Positions 26,477 through 35,712 of a DNA stretch of 64,000 nucleotides are shown here, one piece after another. Every line of letters begins with the position of its first letter. Within the stretch, counting starts at the first letter, position 1. The position numbers and the translations under genes were made by a program. The stretch comes from an uncultured Roseicyclus sp. (GTDB lineage: Bacteria > Pseudomonadota > Alphaproteobacteria > Rhodobacterales > Rhodobacteraceae), in the NCBI GenBank assembly GCA_947500415.1, contig CANMRT010000001.1:1266982-1330981 (forward strand), read 5' to 3'. The notes beneath the pieces were generated by a model that worked only from the letters and a program-made list of their open reading frames with translations, was not told where the DNA came from and ran no database searches.

Positions 26477-26483
26477 GTTCAGA

Positions 26484-27815
26484 TCAGCCGTTGTCGCGCA
26501 TATCGTCAAGCGTGGCGCGGAAGCGGTCCACGATCTCGTCGACATTTTCGCGTGTCGCGATGAATTGCGGCGCGATGATTGCATTGTCGCCGGTGAACTT
26601 CACCGACAGGCCCTGCCAGAACATGCGCTTCTGAAGCTCGGTCCCGCGCATACCCGGCCCGCCATCTGCATGAACTTCGACGCCAGCCATCAAGCCTGCA
26701 ACGCGGATATCGTTGATCAGCTCGTGATCCTTCAACCCATCCATCAAGGCGGCTTCGAAGTAGGGGATCAGATCGGCGGACCGCTGGATCAGATCTTCTT
26801 CCACGATGATCTCCATCATGGCGTTACCGGCCGCGCAGGCGGCGGGGTGGCCCGAATAGGTGTAGCCGTGGAAGAACTCGGTCAGACCACGCTTGGAGGA
26901 GCCGACGACGGTTTCATAAATGTCATCGCGGCAAGCGACAGCACCCATGGGGATGGAGCCGTTGGTGAGCGCCTTGGCCATCGTGATGATGTCGGGCTCC
27001 ACGCCGTAGCGCTGCGCGGCGAAAGCGGTTCCCATACGGCCGAAACCGGTGATGACCTCATCGAAGACGAGCAGGATGCCGTACTGGTCACAAATCGCGC
27101 GCAGACGCTCAAGGTAGCCTTTCGGGGGCGGCAGAGCGCCGGTGGAACCTGCAACGGGCTCAACGAAGACCGCCGCGATGTTGCCGCCGCCATAGGTCTG
27201 GGCCATCCGCTCCAGATCATTGGCCAACTCTTCGCCGTTATGCTCGGAATGGCCGCCTGGGATGAATTTTTCCGACGGGTCATAGGTGTGGCGCAGCATC
27301 ATGACGCCGGGCACCGTGGCGTGGAAGATGTCGCGGTTCTTGACCATGCCCGACAGGGACACGCCGCCGATGTTAACGCCGTGGTAGGCGCGCTCTCGCG
27401 ACACGAAACGGGGACGCGATTCACCGCGTGCGTTCCAATAAGCCATGACGATCTTCATCGCCGTGTCGACGCTTTCAGAGCCCGAGTTGGTAAAGAACAC
27501 ATGGTTCATCTTCTCGGGCAGCATGCGGCTGATCTTCTCGGCCAGCGCGAAAGAGCCGGGGTGGCCCGCCTGGAAGGGCATGACGTAGGTGTATTCCGTC
27601 ATCTGCTTGGAGACGGCTTCCGCGATCTTCGGGTGGCAGTGACCGGCGGGCGAGCAGAACAGGCCAGACGAGCCGTCCAGCAGCTGGCCACCGCGGTGGT
27701 CATAAAGGTGAACACCTTCTGCGCGGACAACCAGGCGCGGGTCTTCCTTGAACCCACGGTTATCCGAGAACGGCATCCAATGCGCTTCAAGCGAGTTCGT
27801 TGCGTCGTAGGCCAT
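26484..27815 (-). CDS. Class III omega-amino-acid:pyruvate aminotransferase, probable taurine/beta-alanine:pyruvate aminotransferase
   Basis: A 443-residue class III transaminase: GSSGLFCSPAGHCHPKI, FFTNSGSESVDTAMKI, LVFDEVITGFGRMG and PLP lysine in TMAKALTNGSIPMGAV. The N-terminal AHWMPFSDNRGFKEDPR resembles beta-alanine:pyruvate transaminases more than classical Tpa as I remember it. In this position, ahead of xsc and pta products, its likely job is removal of the amino group from taurine (giving sulfoacetaldehyde and alanine). Beta-alanine is a fair alternative. GGGAGG lies 8 bases upstream of the ATG. Confidence 0.85.
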   Translation of the reverse strand: MAYDATNSLEAHWMPFSDNRGFKEDPRLVVRAEGVHLYDHRGGQLLDGSSGLFCSPAGHCHPKIAEAVSKQMTEYTYVMPFQAGHPGSFALAEKISRMLPEKMNHVFFTNSGSESVDTAMKIVMAYWNARGESRPRFVSRERAYHGVNIGGVSLSGMVKNRDIFHATVPGVMMLRHTYDPSEKFIPGGHSEHNGEELANDLERMAQTYGGGNIAAVFVEPVAGSTGALPPPKGYLERLRAICDQYGILLVFDEVITGFGRMGTAFAAQRYGVEPDIITMAKALTNGSIPMGAVACRDDIYETVVGSSKRGLTEFFHGYTYSGHPAACAAGNAMMEIIVEEDLIQRSADLIPYFEAALMDGLKDHELINDIRVAGLMAGVEVHADGGPGMRGTELQKRMFWQGLSVKFTGDNAIIAPQFIATRENVDEIVDRFRATLDDMRDNG

Positions 27816-28021
27816 GTCTGGAACCTCCCCAATGGGCTGTCTGGAGCCCGAAATAAGATGGCCGAAAATCGCTCTTTGAACAGAGTCGGAGTAGGGCCAG
27901 AATGGCCAACGGATAAGGCCACGGGCGGCGGTCTGGCATCAAAGCGCGATGGGACTGATCCCTGGGTGGAGAAAAGGTTAACACGATGGGATTATCTTTG
28001 GAAATGAATGGGATAGGGTGT

Positions 28022-28039
28022 GGTTGCAACCTTGCAACC
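28022..28039. promoter_or_regulatory. 18-bp palindrome between pta and the aminotransferase gene
   Basis: GGTTGCAA at 28022-28029 and TTGCAACC at 28032-28039 form an 8-base inverted repeat with a 2-base centre, 4 bases after the pta stop. There is no T-run, so an operator (for example for the MocR regulator) is more likely than a terminator. The assignment is inferred from symmetry alone. Confidence 0.35.
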
Positions 28040-28043
28040 GTGG

Positions 28044-29030
28044 CTACTGCGCCTGAACAGCCGTCACCGCAATAATGTCCACGATGTCTTGCGCTGTGGC
28101 ACCACGGCTCAGGTCATTGGCCGGTTTCGCCAACCCTTGTAGGACCGGACCAATCGCAGTGGCCCCGCCGATGCGTTGCGCAATTTTGTAGCCGATGTTG
28201 CCCGCATCGAGGTTCGGGAAGACAAATACGTTCGCCGCGCCTTCGAGCGGAGAGCCTTCAGCCTTGCGTGCTGCAACAGAGGGAACGAAGGCCGCGTCGA
28301 ACTGCAATTCACCGTCGAGGATCAGGTCGGGGGCCGCGGCCTTGGCAAGCTCCATGGCCTCAGTCACTTTGGTAACAGCTGCATGGCGCGCGCTGCCCTT
28401 CGTTGAGAAAGACAGCATCGCAACGCGCGGCGTCTGATCCAGAAGCGCCTGCGCCGAAGTGGCCGCCTGCTGTGCAATTCCGGCCAGCTCTTCTGCGGAA
28501 GGGTCAATCACCAAGCCGCAATCAGAAAAGATCATGCCTTTGGGGCCAGCTGGATGCTCCGGCGGTAAGGCCATCAGGAAGAAACTGGACACCAAAGGCG
28601 CGCCCTTGGCTTTTCCGATGACCTGCAACGCGGCGCGCACCACGTCCGATGTCGTGCGTACGCAGCCACTGACCGTGCCGTCGGCCATCCCCTGATCGAC
28701 CATAAGCGCGGCGAAGATCAGCGGGTCGCGGACGGCATCCGCGGCCCTTTCCTCAGTCATGCCCTTGTGGCCACGTAATTCCACGAGGCGCGCAACGAAG
28801 GTGTCGTGATTAGGGGAGTTTTCGGGATTCAGGACCGACACGCCCGGTGCAATGGCACCCTCAACTTCGGTCGGGCCCAGAACCGTGACATCCGCCAGAC
28901 CCTGTTCAACAGCAATCCGCGCGGCCTCATGCACGCGCGGATCATCGCCTTCGCTCAGCACAATGTGCTTCTTGTCCGCCGCCGCACGGGCGGCGATGGC
29001 GGCAAGCGGATCACCTGCCGCCACACTCAT
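28044..29030 (-). CDS. pta: Phosphate acetyltransferase
   Basis: The 328-residue, short-form Pta lacks the N-terminal regulatory domain of the E. coli enzyme. Motifs include LSEGDDPRVHEAARI, DGTVSGCVRTTSDVVRAAL, FSDCGLVIDP, MLSFSTKGSA and FPNLDAGNIGYKIAQRIGGA. It converts acetyl phosphate plus CoA to acetyl-CoA. It begins 1 base after the xsc stop, which fits its use of the acetyl phosphate made by Xsc. Confidence 0.95.
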   Translation of the reverse strand: MSVAAGDPLAAIAARAAADKKHIVLSEGDDPRVHEAARIAVEQGLADVTVLGPTEVEGAIAPGVSVLNPENSPNHDTFVARLVELRGHKGMTEERAADAVRDPLIFAALMVDQGMADGTVSGCVRTTSDVVRAALQVIGKAKGAPLVSSFFLMALPPEHPAGPKGMIFSDCGLVIDPSAEELAGIAQQAATSAQALLDQTPRVAMLSFSTKGSARHAAVTKVTEAMELAKAAAPDLILDGELQFDAAFVPSVAARKAEGSPLEGAANVFVFPNLDAGNIGYKIAQRIGGATAIGPVLQGLAKPANDLSRGATAQDIVDIIAVTAVQAQ

Positions 29031-29031
29031 A

Positions 29032-30813
29032 TTAAGCGACCTGCTGAGGAACCATGTCCTCTTTGCGGATTCCGGCCACGGCGACGGGCTTTTTCATCGC
29101 GTCGCGGCGGAAGGGATCACCGAGTTCCTGATTGATCATGGCTTCGATCAACGTGGTAATGCCGTTTTCCATCTGGTCCTTGATCGCTTGGTTCAGGGCG
29201 GCTGTCAGCTCTTCCTGGGTGCGGGCAACCACACCTTTTAGGCCGCAAGCGTCCGCGATACCGGAGTACGACACGTCTTCGTCCAGCTCGGTGCCGACGA
29301 AGTTGTCGTCGAACCACAGGGTGGAGTTCCGCTTTTCCGCACCCCACTGGTAGTTGCGGAAGACGATCTGCGTGATCGGAGGCCAATCGCCACGGCCAAT
29401 CGCCGTCAGCTCGTTGACCGCGATCCCGAAGGCGCCGTCACCTGCGAAGCCAACAACCGGGACATCCGGCTGGCCGATCTTCGCGCCAACAATCGCGGGC
29501 AGGCCATAGCCGCAGGGGCCAAAGAGGCCGGGAGCCAAGTACTTCCGACCTTCGTTGAACGACGGGTAAGCGTTGCCGATGGCACAGTTGTTGCCAATGT
29601 CGGACGAGATGATCGCCTCAACGGGTAGAGCGGCTTGAATAGCGCGCCACGCCATCCGTGGCGACATCCAATCTGGCTTTGCGGCCCGTGCGCGAACGTT
29701 CCAATCAGTGCCAGGATCGTCCTGCTCTTCCGTCATTGAGGACAGCTCCTGTGCCCATGCGGATTTGGTCTGAGCGATGTGGTTCTTGCGCGCCTCGCGG
29801 CCCGCGTCACCGGCATCGTCTGCCAATTGTGCAAGAATTCCGGTCGCAACTTTGGCGGCGTCACCCACGATGCCGACAGTGACCTTCTTGGTCAGACCAA
29901 TGCGGTCCGGATTGATGTCGACTTGGATGATCTTCGCGTCAGCGGGCCAATACTCGATGCCATAGCCAGGCAGGGTCGAGAACGGGTTCAGTCGCGTGCC
30001 GAGGCAGAGGACAACGTCGGCCTCTTTGATAAGCTGCATCCCAGCTTTCGAGCCGTTATAGCCCAGAGGACCTGCGAACAGCGGGTGGTTGCCAGGGAAC
30101 GCATCGTTGTGCTGGTAGCCCACGCAAACCGGCGCTGTCAGACGCTCAGCCAACGCTTGTGATGCATCCAATCCCCCTGCTGACAGAACGACGCCAGCGC
30201 CATTCAAGATGACAGGGTTTTTGGCGGAAGAGAGCAGGGCTGCCGCTTCGGCCACAGAGTTTGTTCCGCCAGGGGAGGCTTCGAATTCGATCGGATCGGG
30301 GATTTCGATGTCGACGACCTGGGTCCAGAAGTCGCGCGGGATGTTGATTTGCGCGGGGCCGGACAGGCGCTTGGCCTGCGAAATGACGCGGGTCAGAACC
30401 TCGGCCACGCGGGTCGGGTCACGAACTTCTTCCTGGTAGGAGACCATGTCTTCGAACAATTTCATCTGTTCGACTTCTTGGAAGCCGCCCTGACCGATGG
30501 TCTTGTTGGCAGCTTGAGGTGTAACGAGCAGAAGCGGCGTGTGGTTCCAGTAGGCGGTCTTTACAGCCGTTACGAAATTGGTGATGCCCGGCCCGTTTTG
30601 CGCAATCATCATCGACATTTTGCCGGTGGCGCGCGTATAGCCGTCCGACATCATGCCGGCGGAGCCCTCGTGGGCGCAGTCCCAGAACTTGATGCCCGCA
30701 TCCGGGAAGATGTCAGAGATCGGCATCATGGCCGATCCGATAATGCCAAAGGCATGTTCGATGCCGTGGCGCTGGAGCGTTTTTACGAAGGCTTCTTCGG
30801 TGGTCATTTTCAT
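29032..30813 (-). CDS. xsc: Sulfoacetaldehyde acetyltransferase
   Basis: The 593-residue ThDP-dependent enzyme has Xsc-typical sequence: EEAFVKTLQRHGIEHAFGIIGSAMMP at the start (split here across the conserved N-terminus), the ThDP glutamate in WDCAHEGSAG, and the C-terminal ThDP/Mg region VVGFAGDGAFGI to FRNYQWGAEKRN. Xsc cleaves sulfoacetaldehyde with phosphate to sulfite and acetyl phosphate, the key step of taurine and isethionate breakdown. The ATG at 30813 is used, since the preceding open frame is not conserved in character. It is followed directly by pta. Confidence 0.95.
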   Translation of the reverse strand: MKMTTEEAFVKTLQRHGIEHAFGIIGSAMMPISDIFPDAGIKFWDCAHEGSAGMMSDGYTRATGKMSMMIAQNGPGITNFVTAVKTAYWNHTPLLLVTPQAANKTIGQGGFQEVEQMKLFEDMVSYQEEVRDPTRVAEVLTRVISQAKRLSGPAQINIPRDFWTQVVDIEIPDPIEFEASPGGTNSVAEAAALLSSAKNPVILNGAGVVLSAGGLDASQALAERLTAPVCVGYQHNDAFPGNHPLFAGPLGYNGSKAGMQLIKEADVVLCLGTRLNPFSTLPGYGIEYWPADAKIIQVDINPDRIGLTKKVTVGIVGDAAKVATGILAQLADDAGDAGREARKNHIAQTKSAWAQELSSMTEEQDDPGTDWNVRARAAKPDWMSPRMAWRAIQAALPVEAIISSDIGNNCAIGNAYPSFNEGRKYLAPGLFGPCGYGLPAIVGAKIGQPDVPVVGFAGDGAFGIAVNELTAIGRGDWPPITQIVFRNYQWGAEKRNSTLWFDDNFVGTELDEDVSYSGIADACGLKGVVARTQEELTAALNQAIKDQMENGITTLIEAMINQELGDPFRRDAMKKPVAVAGIRKEDMVPQQVA

Positions 30814-31184
30814 GGCGAATCTCCCGACAGCGGACTCCCCCGTGGGTCCGCATTTGCGCGTTATTGAGCCCAGAGGTCTCAATTTTGGTAGGGCCAAAAA
30901 TCTGCTTGGATAGGTCCAGAGCGGCTTTGGCGCGCTTGCCGATGTCAAATACAGGCTCTGCGGTGGTCTGCACAAGCTTGGCCTTAAAGGCAAGAGGCTG
31001 CGTAGTTGGGTCTTTCAACGTTTATCGACTGTCTTTGACACCCGGTCAAACCTTAGGCCGCAAATCGCGACTGCGTTAACTGAGCCTTCACATCGCCTGT
31101 CCTATCCCTGCCGCAAGAGACCGAAAGACCGTGTGCTCGAGGTTGCCGTCAGCCGCGTCATTCGTCGGAAGGAGAATTTGTTTG
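30814..31184. other. Divergent promoter region between xsc and the chemotaxis operon
   Basis: These 371 bases hold no gene. They must contain promoters for xsc-pta (leftward) and the chemotaxis genes (rightward). GGAAGGAG at about 31167-31174 is the ribosome site of the first chemotaxis gene. I could not identify promoter elements with confidence. Confidence 0.5.
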
Positions 31185-31475
31185 GTGCAGTCCTATTCCT
31201 TGAAAGAACACATCGACACTGCGGCGGTGCAAACGCTCACGGAGGACCTTCTTTCGTTGCGCGGCCAAGACCTGGATGTTGATGCGGGCGAGACCACTTT
31301 CATTGGCGCGCTTGGGCTTCAAGTTTTGATCGCTGTCTTTCGACAATGGGGTGTTGATGGGTTCGCGTTTCGCATCACCGTCTTCAGCGACGCGTTTTCG
31401 CAGGCGGCGTCCGGACTTGGTATCGACCCTTCGGAAATTGGAATGACCGCTGCATCTGGTGAGGTAGCGGCATGA
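31185..31475 (+). CDS. STAS-domain protein of the chemotaxis operon
   Basis: A 96-residue protein with a STAS-like fold pattern: alternating strands and helices, with DAGETTFIGALGLQVLIAVFRQ placed like the anti-sigma-antagonist phosphorylation loop. The usual serine or threonine position is occupied by FIGALGLQ. The start is GTG at 31185 or TTG at 31182, 10 or 7 bases after GGAAGGAG; no ATG fits. It overlaps the next gene by 4 bases. Similar small STAS proteins head other alphaproteobacterial chemotaxis operons. The partner is unknown. Confidence 0.75.
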   Translation: MQSYSLKEHIDTAAVQTLTEDLLSLRGQDLDVDAGETTFIGALGLQVLIAVFRQWGVDGFAFRITVFSDAFSQAASGLGIDPSEIGMTAASGEVAA

Positions 31476-31852
31476 GTTTGAACGTCCTTGCCATCGACGA
31501 CTCCAAAACAATGCGAAACCTGCTGGGAGCAGCATTGGGACGCGCTGGATTTACTGTCGATTTCGCCGAAGACGGGCGACAGGGCTTGGATCGCTTTGAT
31601 CAAAGTGATCCGGATGTGGTGATCACCGACATAAACATGCCCAACCTGGACGGGTTTGGATTTATCGAAGGCGCGCGAAAGCTCGCGCGCGACCGTATTG
31701 TGCCGATTTTGGTTCTGACGACCGAGTCAGCGCCCGAACTTCGGGCTCGTGCCCGTTCGGCTGGGGCAACCGGTTGGATAGTCAAACCCTTCGACGATCA
31801 GAAGCTGGTCTGGGCTATTGAGCGCGTGACAGGTGTGGGAGGGGCCACATGA
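31472..31852 (+). CDS. cheY: CheY-like response regulator
   Basis: A 126-residue single receiver domain. All key residues are visible: the acidic pair in AIDDSKTMR (residues 8-9), the phospho-acceptor Asp in VVITDINMPNLDG (about 53), the Thr in VLTTES and the Lys in WIVKPFDD. It would accept phosphate from CheA and act on the flagellar motor or serve as a phosphate sink. It overlaps its neighbours by 4 bases on both sides. Confidence 0.93.
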   Translation: MSLNVLAIDDSKTMRNLLGAALGRAGFTVDFAEDGRQGLDRFDQSDPDVVITDINMPNLDGFGFIEGARKLARDRIVPILVLTTESAPELRARARSAGATGWIVKPFDDQKLVWAIERVTGVGGAT

Positions 31853-33996
31853 CCTTCGCGGCAAGCGACGATTTCCGCGCTTCATTCTTTGAGGAATGTG
31901 ACGAGCTTCTTGAAGCCATGCAGGACGGGTTCGTGTGCATGGTGGATGGATCCAGCGACGCGGAAACCATTCACGTCGTTTTTCGGGCAGTCCATTCAAT
32001 CAAAGGCGGCGCCGGTGCATTTGGCCTGAACGACCTCGTGGGCTTCGCCCATGAATTTGAAACGGTTCTTGATCATGTTCGCGCCGACCGCTTGCCTTCG
32101 ACCGATGAGATTCTGTTGCTGTTTCAGCAATGTGGCGACTATCTGACCGATCTCGTTGCGGCAGCTAGAGAAAATGGATCGGCTGATCGCGCCCGCTCTG
32201 AAGCACTCCTAAAGCGATTGGATGAACTCTCTAGGACGTCCCGTGGACCAAGCGCTGACGCCAGTCGTGCCGCACCCGACGCCGAAGATTTCCAACCCCT
32301 CGCGCTCGATCTAGGAGACTTAGACCTCCCACAAGATCCGCCGCCAAGCGGGTGGTTGATTTCCGTCAAGACAGACCCGGAGTTATTTACCAGCGGCAAT
32401 GAACCACTCATCCTGTTTCGCGCGCTTAGCCGGTTCGGAGAAACAAAAGTTCTCGCACGCACCGACGATGTTCCTCTGTTGAGCGCTTGCGACCCGACAT
32501 TGTGCAACATCACCTGGCAAATAGAGCTTCACACCGAGACCGCCGAAGACGTCGTCTTGGACGCCTTCGACTTCGTGTTGGATTGTGCAGAGATCACAAT
32601 CACGCCTTTGCGTGGCAGCCCTGAGATTGGTTTGACGCCTCTAATCGCTGAGCCATTGTCCAATCCTGCGATGGCAGAAGACGAAGTCGCCCACGTCATA
32701 GAAGCAAATCAAGCGCGATCAATCTCCGCGCCCGTCGACAAGCCGGTTTCCTTACCTCCGCCTGCGACCTCACAGACCATCCGCGTCGACTTTGAGCGGG
32801 TCGATAAGTTGATCAACCTCGTGGGCGAATTGGTCATCAAGGAAGCAATGCTGGCTCAAGCCGTAGAGGCCATCGACTTGCCGCGCGCCAATGACGTTCT
32901 TCAGGAACTCGACGGGTTAAAACAATTGGCGGGTGAAATCCAGGAAGGCGTAATGGCAATCCGCGCCCAACCCATCAAGCCCCTGTTTCAACGTATGGCG
33001 CGGACCATTCGAGATGCCGGCACTTTGACCGGAAAGACGGTGAGGCTGGTCATGAAGGGCGAAAGCGCCGAGATCGACAAAACCGTACTGGAACGCCTCG
33101 TTGATCCCCTCAATCATATGGTTCGCAACTCCGTCGATCACGGTTTGGAAGCGCCGGAGCTCAGGGTGACGGCGGGCAAAGCTGCAGAAGGATCGATTAC
33201 ACTCTCAGCGGCCCACCGCTCTGGCCGCGTGATCATCGAGATCACAGATGACGGCGCAGGCATTGATCGCAATCGGGTGCGACAGTTGGCGGAAGAAAAA
33301 GGCATGATCTCGCCCGACGTGGCCATGACCGATGCAGAGATTGATGCGCTCTTGTTCATGCCAGGCTTTTCGTCCGCGAACGAAGTGTCGGAACTGTCGG
33401 GACGCGGCGTCGGCCTTGATGTTGTTCGAAGTGAAATCACGGCTCTGGGGGGACGGTTGTCCGTTTCTTCGGAGAAAGGCCAAGGGACGACTTTTTCGAT
33501 CAGTCTGCCCCTGACCCTCGCGGTGCTGGAGGGTATGGTTGTTGAGGTTGCGGGACAAACGATGGTCGTCCCAATAACCTCGATCCGCGAAACCCTCCAT
33601 GCGAGCGCGGCGGAGCTTCATACCATTGGTGCCGATATCCGCGTTCTTTCAGTGCGAGACACCTTGATGCCGGTCGCGGATCTGGGCGCGATGTTTGGGT
33701 TTCGGGACGAGCAAATGGACCTTGAGGACCGCATCTTCCTGTTGATCGAAACCGACACCGAAAAGAGCTGCGCCCTCATCGTAGATGCACTGCAGGACCA
33801 ACGCCAAGTCGTCATTAAAAGTCTCGAAACCAACTATTGCCAGATCGATGGAATTTCTGCCGCAACAATCCTCGGGGATGGGCGCATCGCGTTGATCGTA
33901 GATCCCGAAGCGATCGCAAGTGGCATCGCGGTACCAAATCCAGTCGCAATGCCCATTTCGGCTCCCACGGAAGGAGTGGCCCATGTCGCAATCTGA
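31849..33996 (+). CDS. cheA: Chemotaxis histidine kinase CheA
   Basis: The 715-residue kinase carries an N-terminal Hpt domain (HVVFRAVHSIKGGAGAFGL, phospho-His49), a variable middle part, a dimerisation segment near 300-350 (DFERVDKLINLVGELVI), a HATPase with N box VRNSVDHGLE and G boxes ITDDGAGID and SGRGVGLDVVRSEI, and a C-terminal CheW-like domain. It autophosphorylates in response to receptors and feeds CheY. The ATG overlaps the cheY stop, and the end overlaps cheW by 14 bases. No methyl-accepting receptor is encoded nearby. Confidence 0.95.
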   Translation: MTFAASDDFRASFFEECDELLEAMQDGFVCMVDGSSDAETIHVVFRAVHSIKGGAGAFGLNDLVGFAHEFETVLDHVRADRLPSTDEILLLFQQCGDYLTDLVAAARENGSADRARSEALLKRLDELSRTSRGPSADASRAAPDAEDFQPLALDLGDLDLPQDPPPSGWLISVKTDPELFTSGNEPLILFRALSRFGETKVLARTDDVPLLSACDPTLCNITWQIELHTETAEDVVLDAFDFVLDCAEITITPLRGSPEIGLTPLIAEPLSNPAMAEDEVAHVIEANQARSISAPVDKPVSLPPPATSQTIRVDFERVDKLINLVGELVIKEAMLAQAVEAIDLPRANDVLQELDGLKQLAGEIQEGVMAIRAQPIKPLFQRMARTIRDAGTLTGKTVRLVMKGESAEIDKTVLERLVDPLNHMVRNSVDHGLEAPELRVTAGKAAEGSITLSAAHRSGRVIIEITDDGAGIDRNRVRQLAEEKGMISPDVAMTDAEIDALLFMPGFSSANEVSELSGRGVGLDVVRSEITALGGRLSVSSEKGQGTTFSISLPLTLAVLEGMVVEVAGQTMVVPITSIRETLHASAAELHTIGADIRVLSVRDTLMPVADLGAMFGFRDEQMDLEDRIFLLIETDTEKSCALIVDALQDQRQVVIKSLETNYCQIDGISAATILGDGRIALIVDPEAIASGIAVPNPVAMPISAPTEGVAHVAI

Positions 33997-34450
33997 TGCA
34001 CCTTTGGCCGACGTCAGTCAGGAAGTTGTTGCCTTCCGTGTCGCCGGTCAGGATTTTTGTTTCGATATAATGTCTGTGCGCGAGATTCGCGGGTGGACAC
34101 GAACAACGGTCTTGCCACATGCCCAAAGCTACGTGAAAGGCGTCATCAATCTGCGCGGCTCAGTCGTGCCGGTGGTCGATCTTTCGGACAGATTGGGCCT
34201 AGGGCAGACGGAACCGGGTGCGCGGCACGTTATCATCATTACAGTCATAGACGGCCAAACGATTGGACTGCTGGCAGATATGGTCTCGGACATTTTGTCC
34301 GTTGGCGTGGAGGCGCTCCATCCGGTTCCAGACATGGTGTCGGAAGAGGTTAAGGCATTCATCTCTGGCGTATTGTTGATCGAAGATCGCATGATCCGCC
34401 GCCTCGATCTATCCAGCGTCGTTCCCAGGAATGGGACCTTGGCCGCATGA
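33983..34450 (+). CDS. cheW: Chemotaxis coupling protein CheW
   Basis: A 155-residue CheW-domain protein: VVAFRVAGQDFCFDIMSVREIRG at the start, with YVKGVINLRGSVVPVVDLSDRLGL as the hallmark second part. It couples CheA to receptors. The ATG at 33983 follows AAGGAGTGGCCC, a good ribosome site inside the end of cheA. It overlaps cheR in ATGA. Confidence 0.94.
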   Translation: MSQSDAPLADVSQEVVAFRVAGQDFCFDIMSVREIRGWTRTTVLPHAQSYVKGVINLRGSVVPVVDLSDRLGLGQTEPGARHVIIITVIDGQTIGLLADMVSDILSVGVEALHPVPDMVSEEVKAFISGVLLIEDRMIRRLDLSSVVPRNGTLAA

Positions 34451-35313
34451 GTTTTGAACGAACCTTTCCAAATTTGCCTGGACGAGCTGACCCGCAAATC
34501 TCGGATGCGGCCTTCTCGGATCTTTCTGAAATTTTGGAAAAACGAACCGGCATCGTTTTGCAGGAAGGCAAACGCAGTCTTGCCGTCTCGCGGCTTTCCA
34601 GACGCCTAGCCCGCTTAGGTCTCGAAAGTTTTGAAGAGTATTGCGAATTGCTGGATGGGCCAGCCGGTGACCGCGAAGCCCGGGAAATGGTTCAACTGCT
34701 GACCACCAACGTCACTCGGTTTTTCAGGGAAGACCATCATTTTGATAGCCTGCGCACCGCGCTTGGCGACCGCGTCGCGCGGAGATCAGCAGATGAAGAA
34801 GAAATCCGGGTGTGGTCGGCCGGATGTTCGAGCGGAGAGGAGGCCTATTCGATAGCGATGGTGGTCCTGGATTTGATGCCATCCGCAATCGAAAGGAACG
34901 TTCGTATTCTCGCGACCGATATCGATGAAAGCATGTTGGCGCAGGCGCGTCTGGGCCAGTATACGAAACCGCTGCAGGCCGCCTCCGATCATCCGTTACT
35001 CGAACGATTTCTCGCAACGCGCGCTGACGCTCCGGATGTCTATGAAGTTGCACCGGACGTGAGACGTCTTGTCCAGTTTGCCGAACTCAACCTCCTGAAG
35101 CCTTGGCCGATGAAGGGGCTGTTTGATGTGATCTTTTGTCGAAACGTTGCGATTTATTTCTCTTCCGATACGCAAAAGACGCTTTGGCCACGATTTGCCG
35201 GTGCCCTCAAGCCGGGCGGAAAACTCATGATTGGTCATTCGGAACGCATTACCGGTCCCGCAACCCGGCAACTGATTTCGGATGGCGTCACCCAGTACCG
35301 ACGCGTCCCATAG
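34447..35313 (+). CDS. cheR: Chemotaxis methyltransferase CheR
   Basis: The 288-residue enzyme has the N-terminal CheR helical domain (LTTNVTRFFREDHHFDSLR) and a SAM-binding domain with VWSAGCSSGEEAYSIAMVVL, ILATDIDESMLAQARLGQY and DVIFCRNVAIYFSSDTQ. It methylates glutamates on receptors. The matching methylesterase CheB is not in this operon. It starts in the ATGA overlap with cheW. Confidence 0.95.
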   Translation: MSFERTFPNLPGRADPQISDAAFSDLSEILEKRTGIVLQEGKRSLAVSRLSRRLARLGLESFEEYCELLDGPAGDREAREMVQLLTTNVTRFFREDHHFDSLRTALGDRVARRSADEEEIRVWSAGCSSGEEAYSIAMVVLDLMPSAIERNVRILATDIDESMLAQARLGQYTKPLQAASDHPLLERFLATRADAPDVYEVAPDVRRLVQFAELNLLKPWPMKGLFDVIFCRNVAIYFSSDTQKTLWPRFAGALKPGGKLMIGHSERITGPATRQLISDGVTQYRRVP

Positions 35314-35325
35314 AAAGGAAACACG

Positions 35326-35712
35326 ATGAGCACGAAAGACATGCTGCGCGTCCTGGTCGTCGACGACATGTCGACCAGTCGGGGCCTGATCATCCAGGCG
35401 CTTGAGTGGATGGGCATCGCATCAATCGATCATTGCGCGGACGGCCGGACTGCCTTGCAAAAGCTGGCGGCAACGCCCGCGCACATGGTGATTTCTGACT
35501 ACAACATGCCAGAAATGGATGGCCTCCAACTGCTGCAAACGTTGCGCGGGAACACCCAGTTCGCCCGAACTGGCTTCATTCTAATAACTGGTACGGCCGA
35601 CCCGGCAGTTATCGACCGAGGGCGCCAACTCGGAATGAACAACTTCCTCAAAAAACCCTTTTCCCCGACTGCGCTCAGGGCCTGTATCGAGCGTGTCGTG
35701 GGACCACTTTAA
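35326..35712 (+). CDS. Second CheY-like response regulator
   Basis: The 128-residue single receiver domain has VLVVDDMSTSR (acidic pair), MVISDYNMPEMDG (phospho-Asp about 56), ILITGTAD (Thr) and FLKKPFSP (Lys). It is distinct from the first CheY in the operon, so one may drive the motor and the other act as a phosphate sink. It has its own ribosome site, AAAGGAAACACG. Confidence 0.92.
   Translation: MSTKDMLRVLVVDDMSTSRGLIIQALEWMGIASIDHCADGRTALQKLAATPAHMVISDYNMPEMDGLQLLQTLRGNTQFARTGFILITGTADPAVIDRGRQLGMNNFLKKPFSPTALRACIERVVGPL

Noticed and set aside
26565-28007. 480-residue plus-strand open frame opposite the aminotransferase gene
   Set aside because: It is an antisense shadow of a clear class III transaminase.
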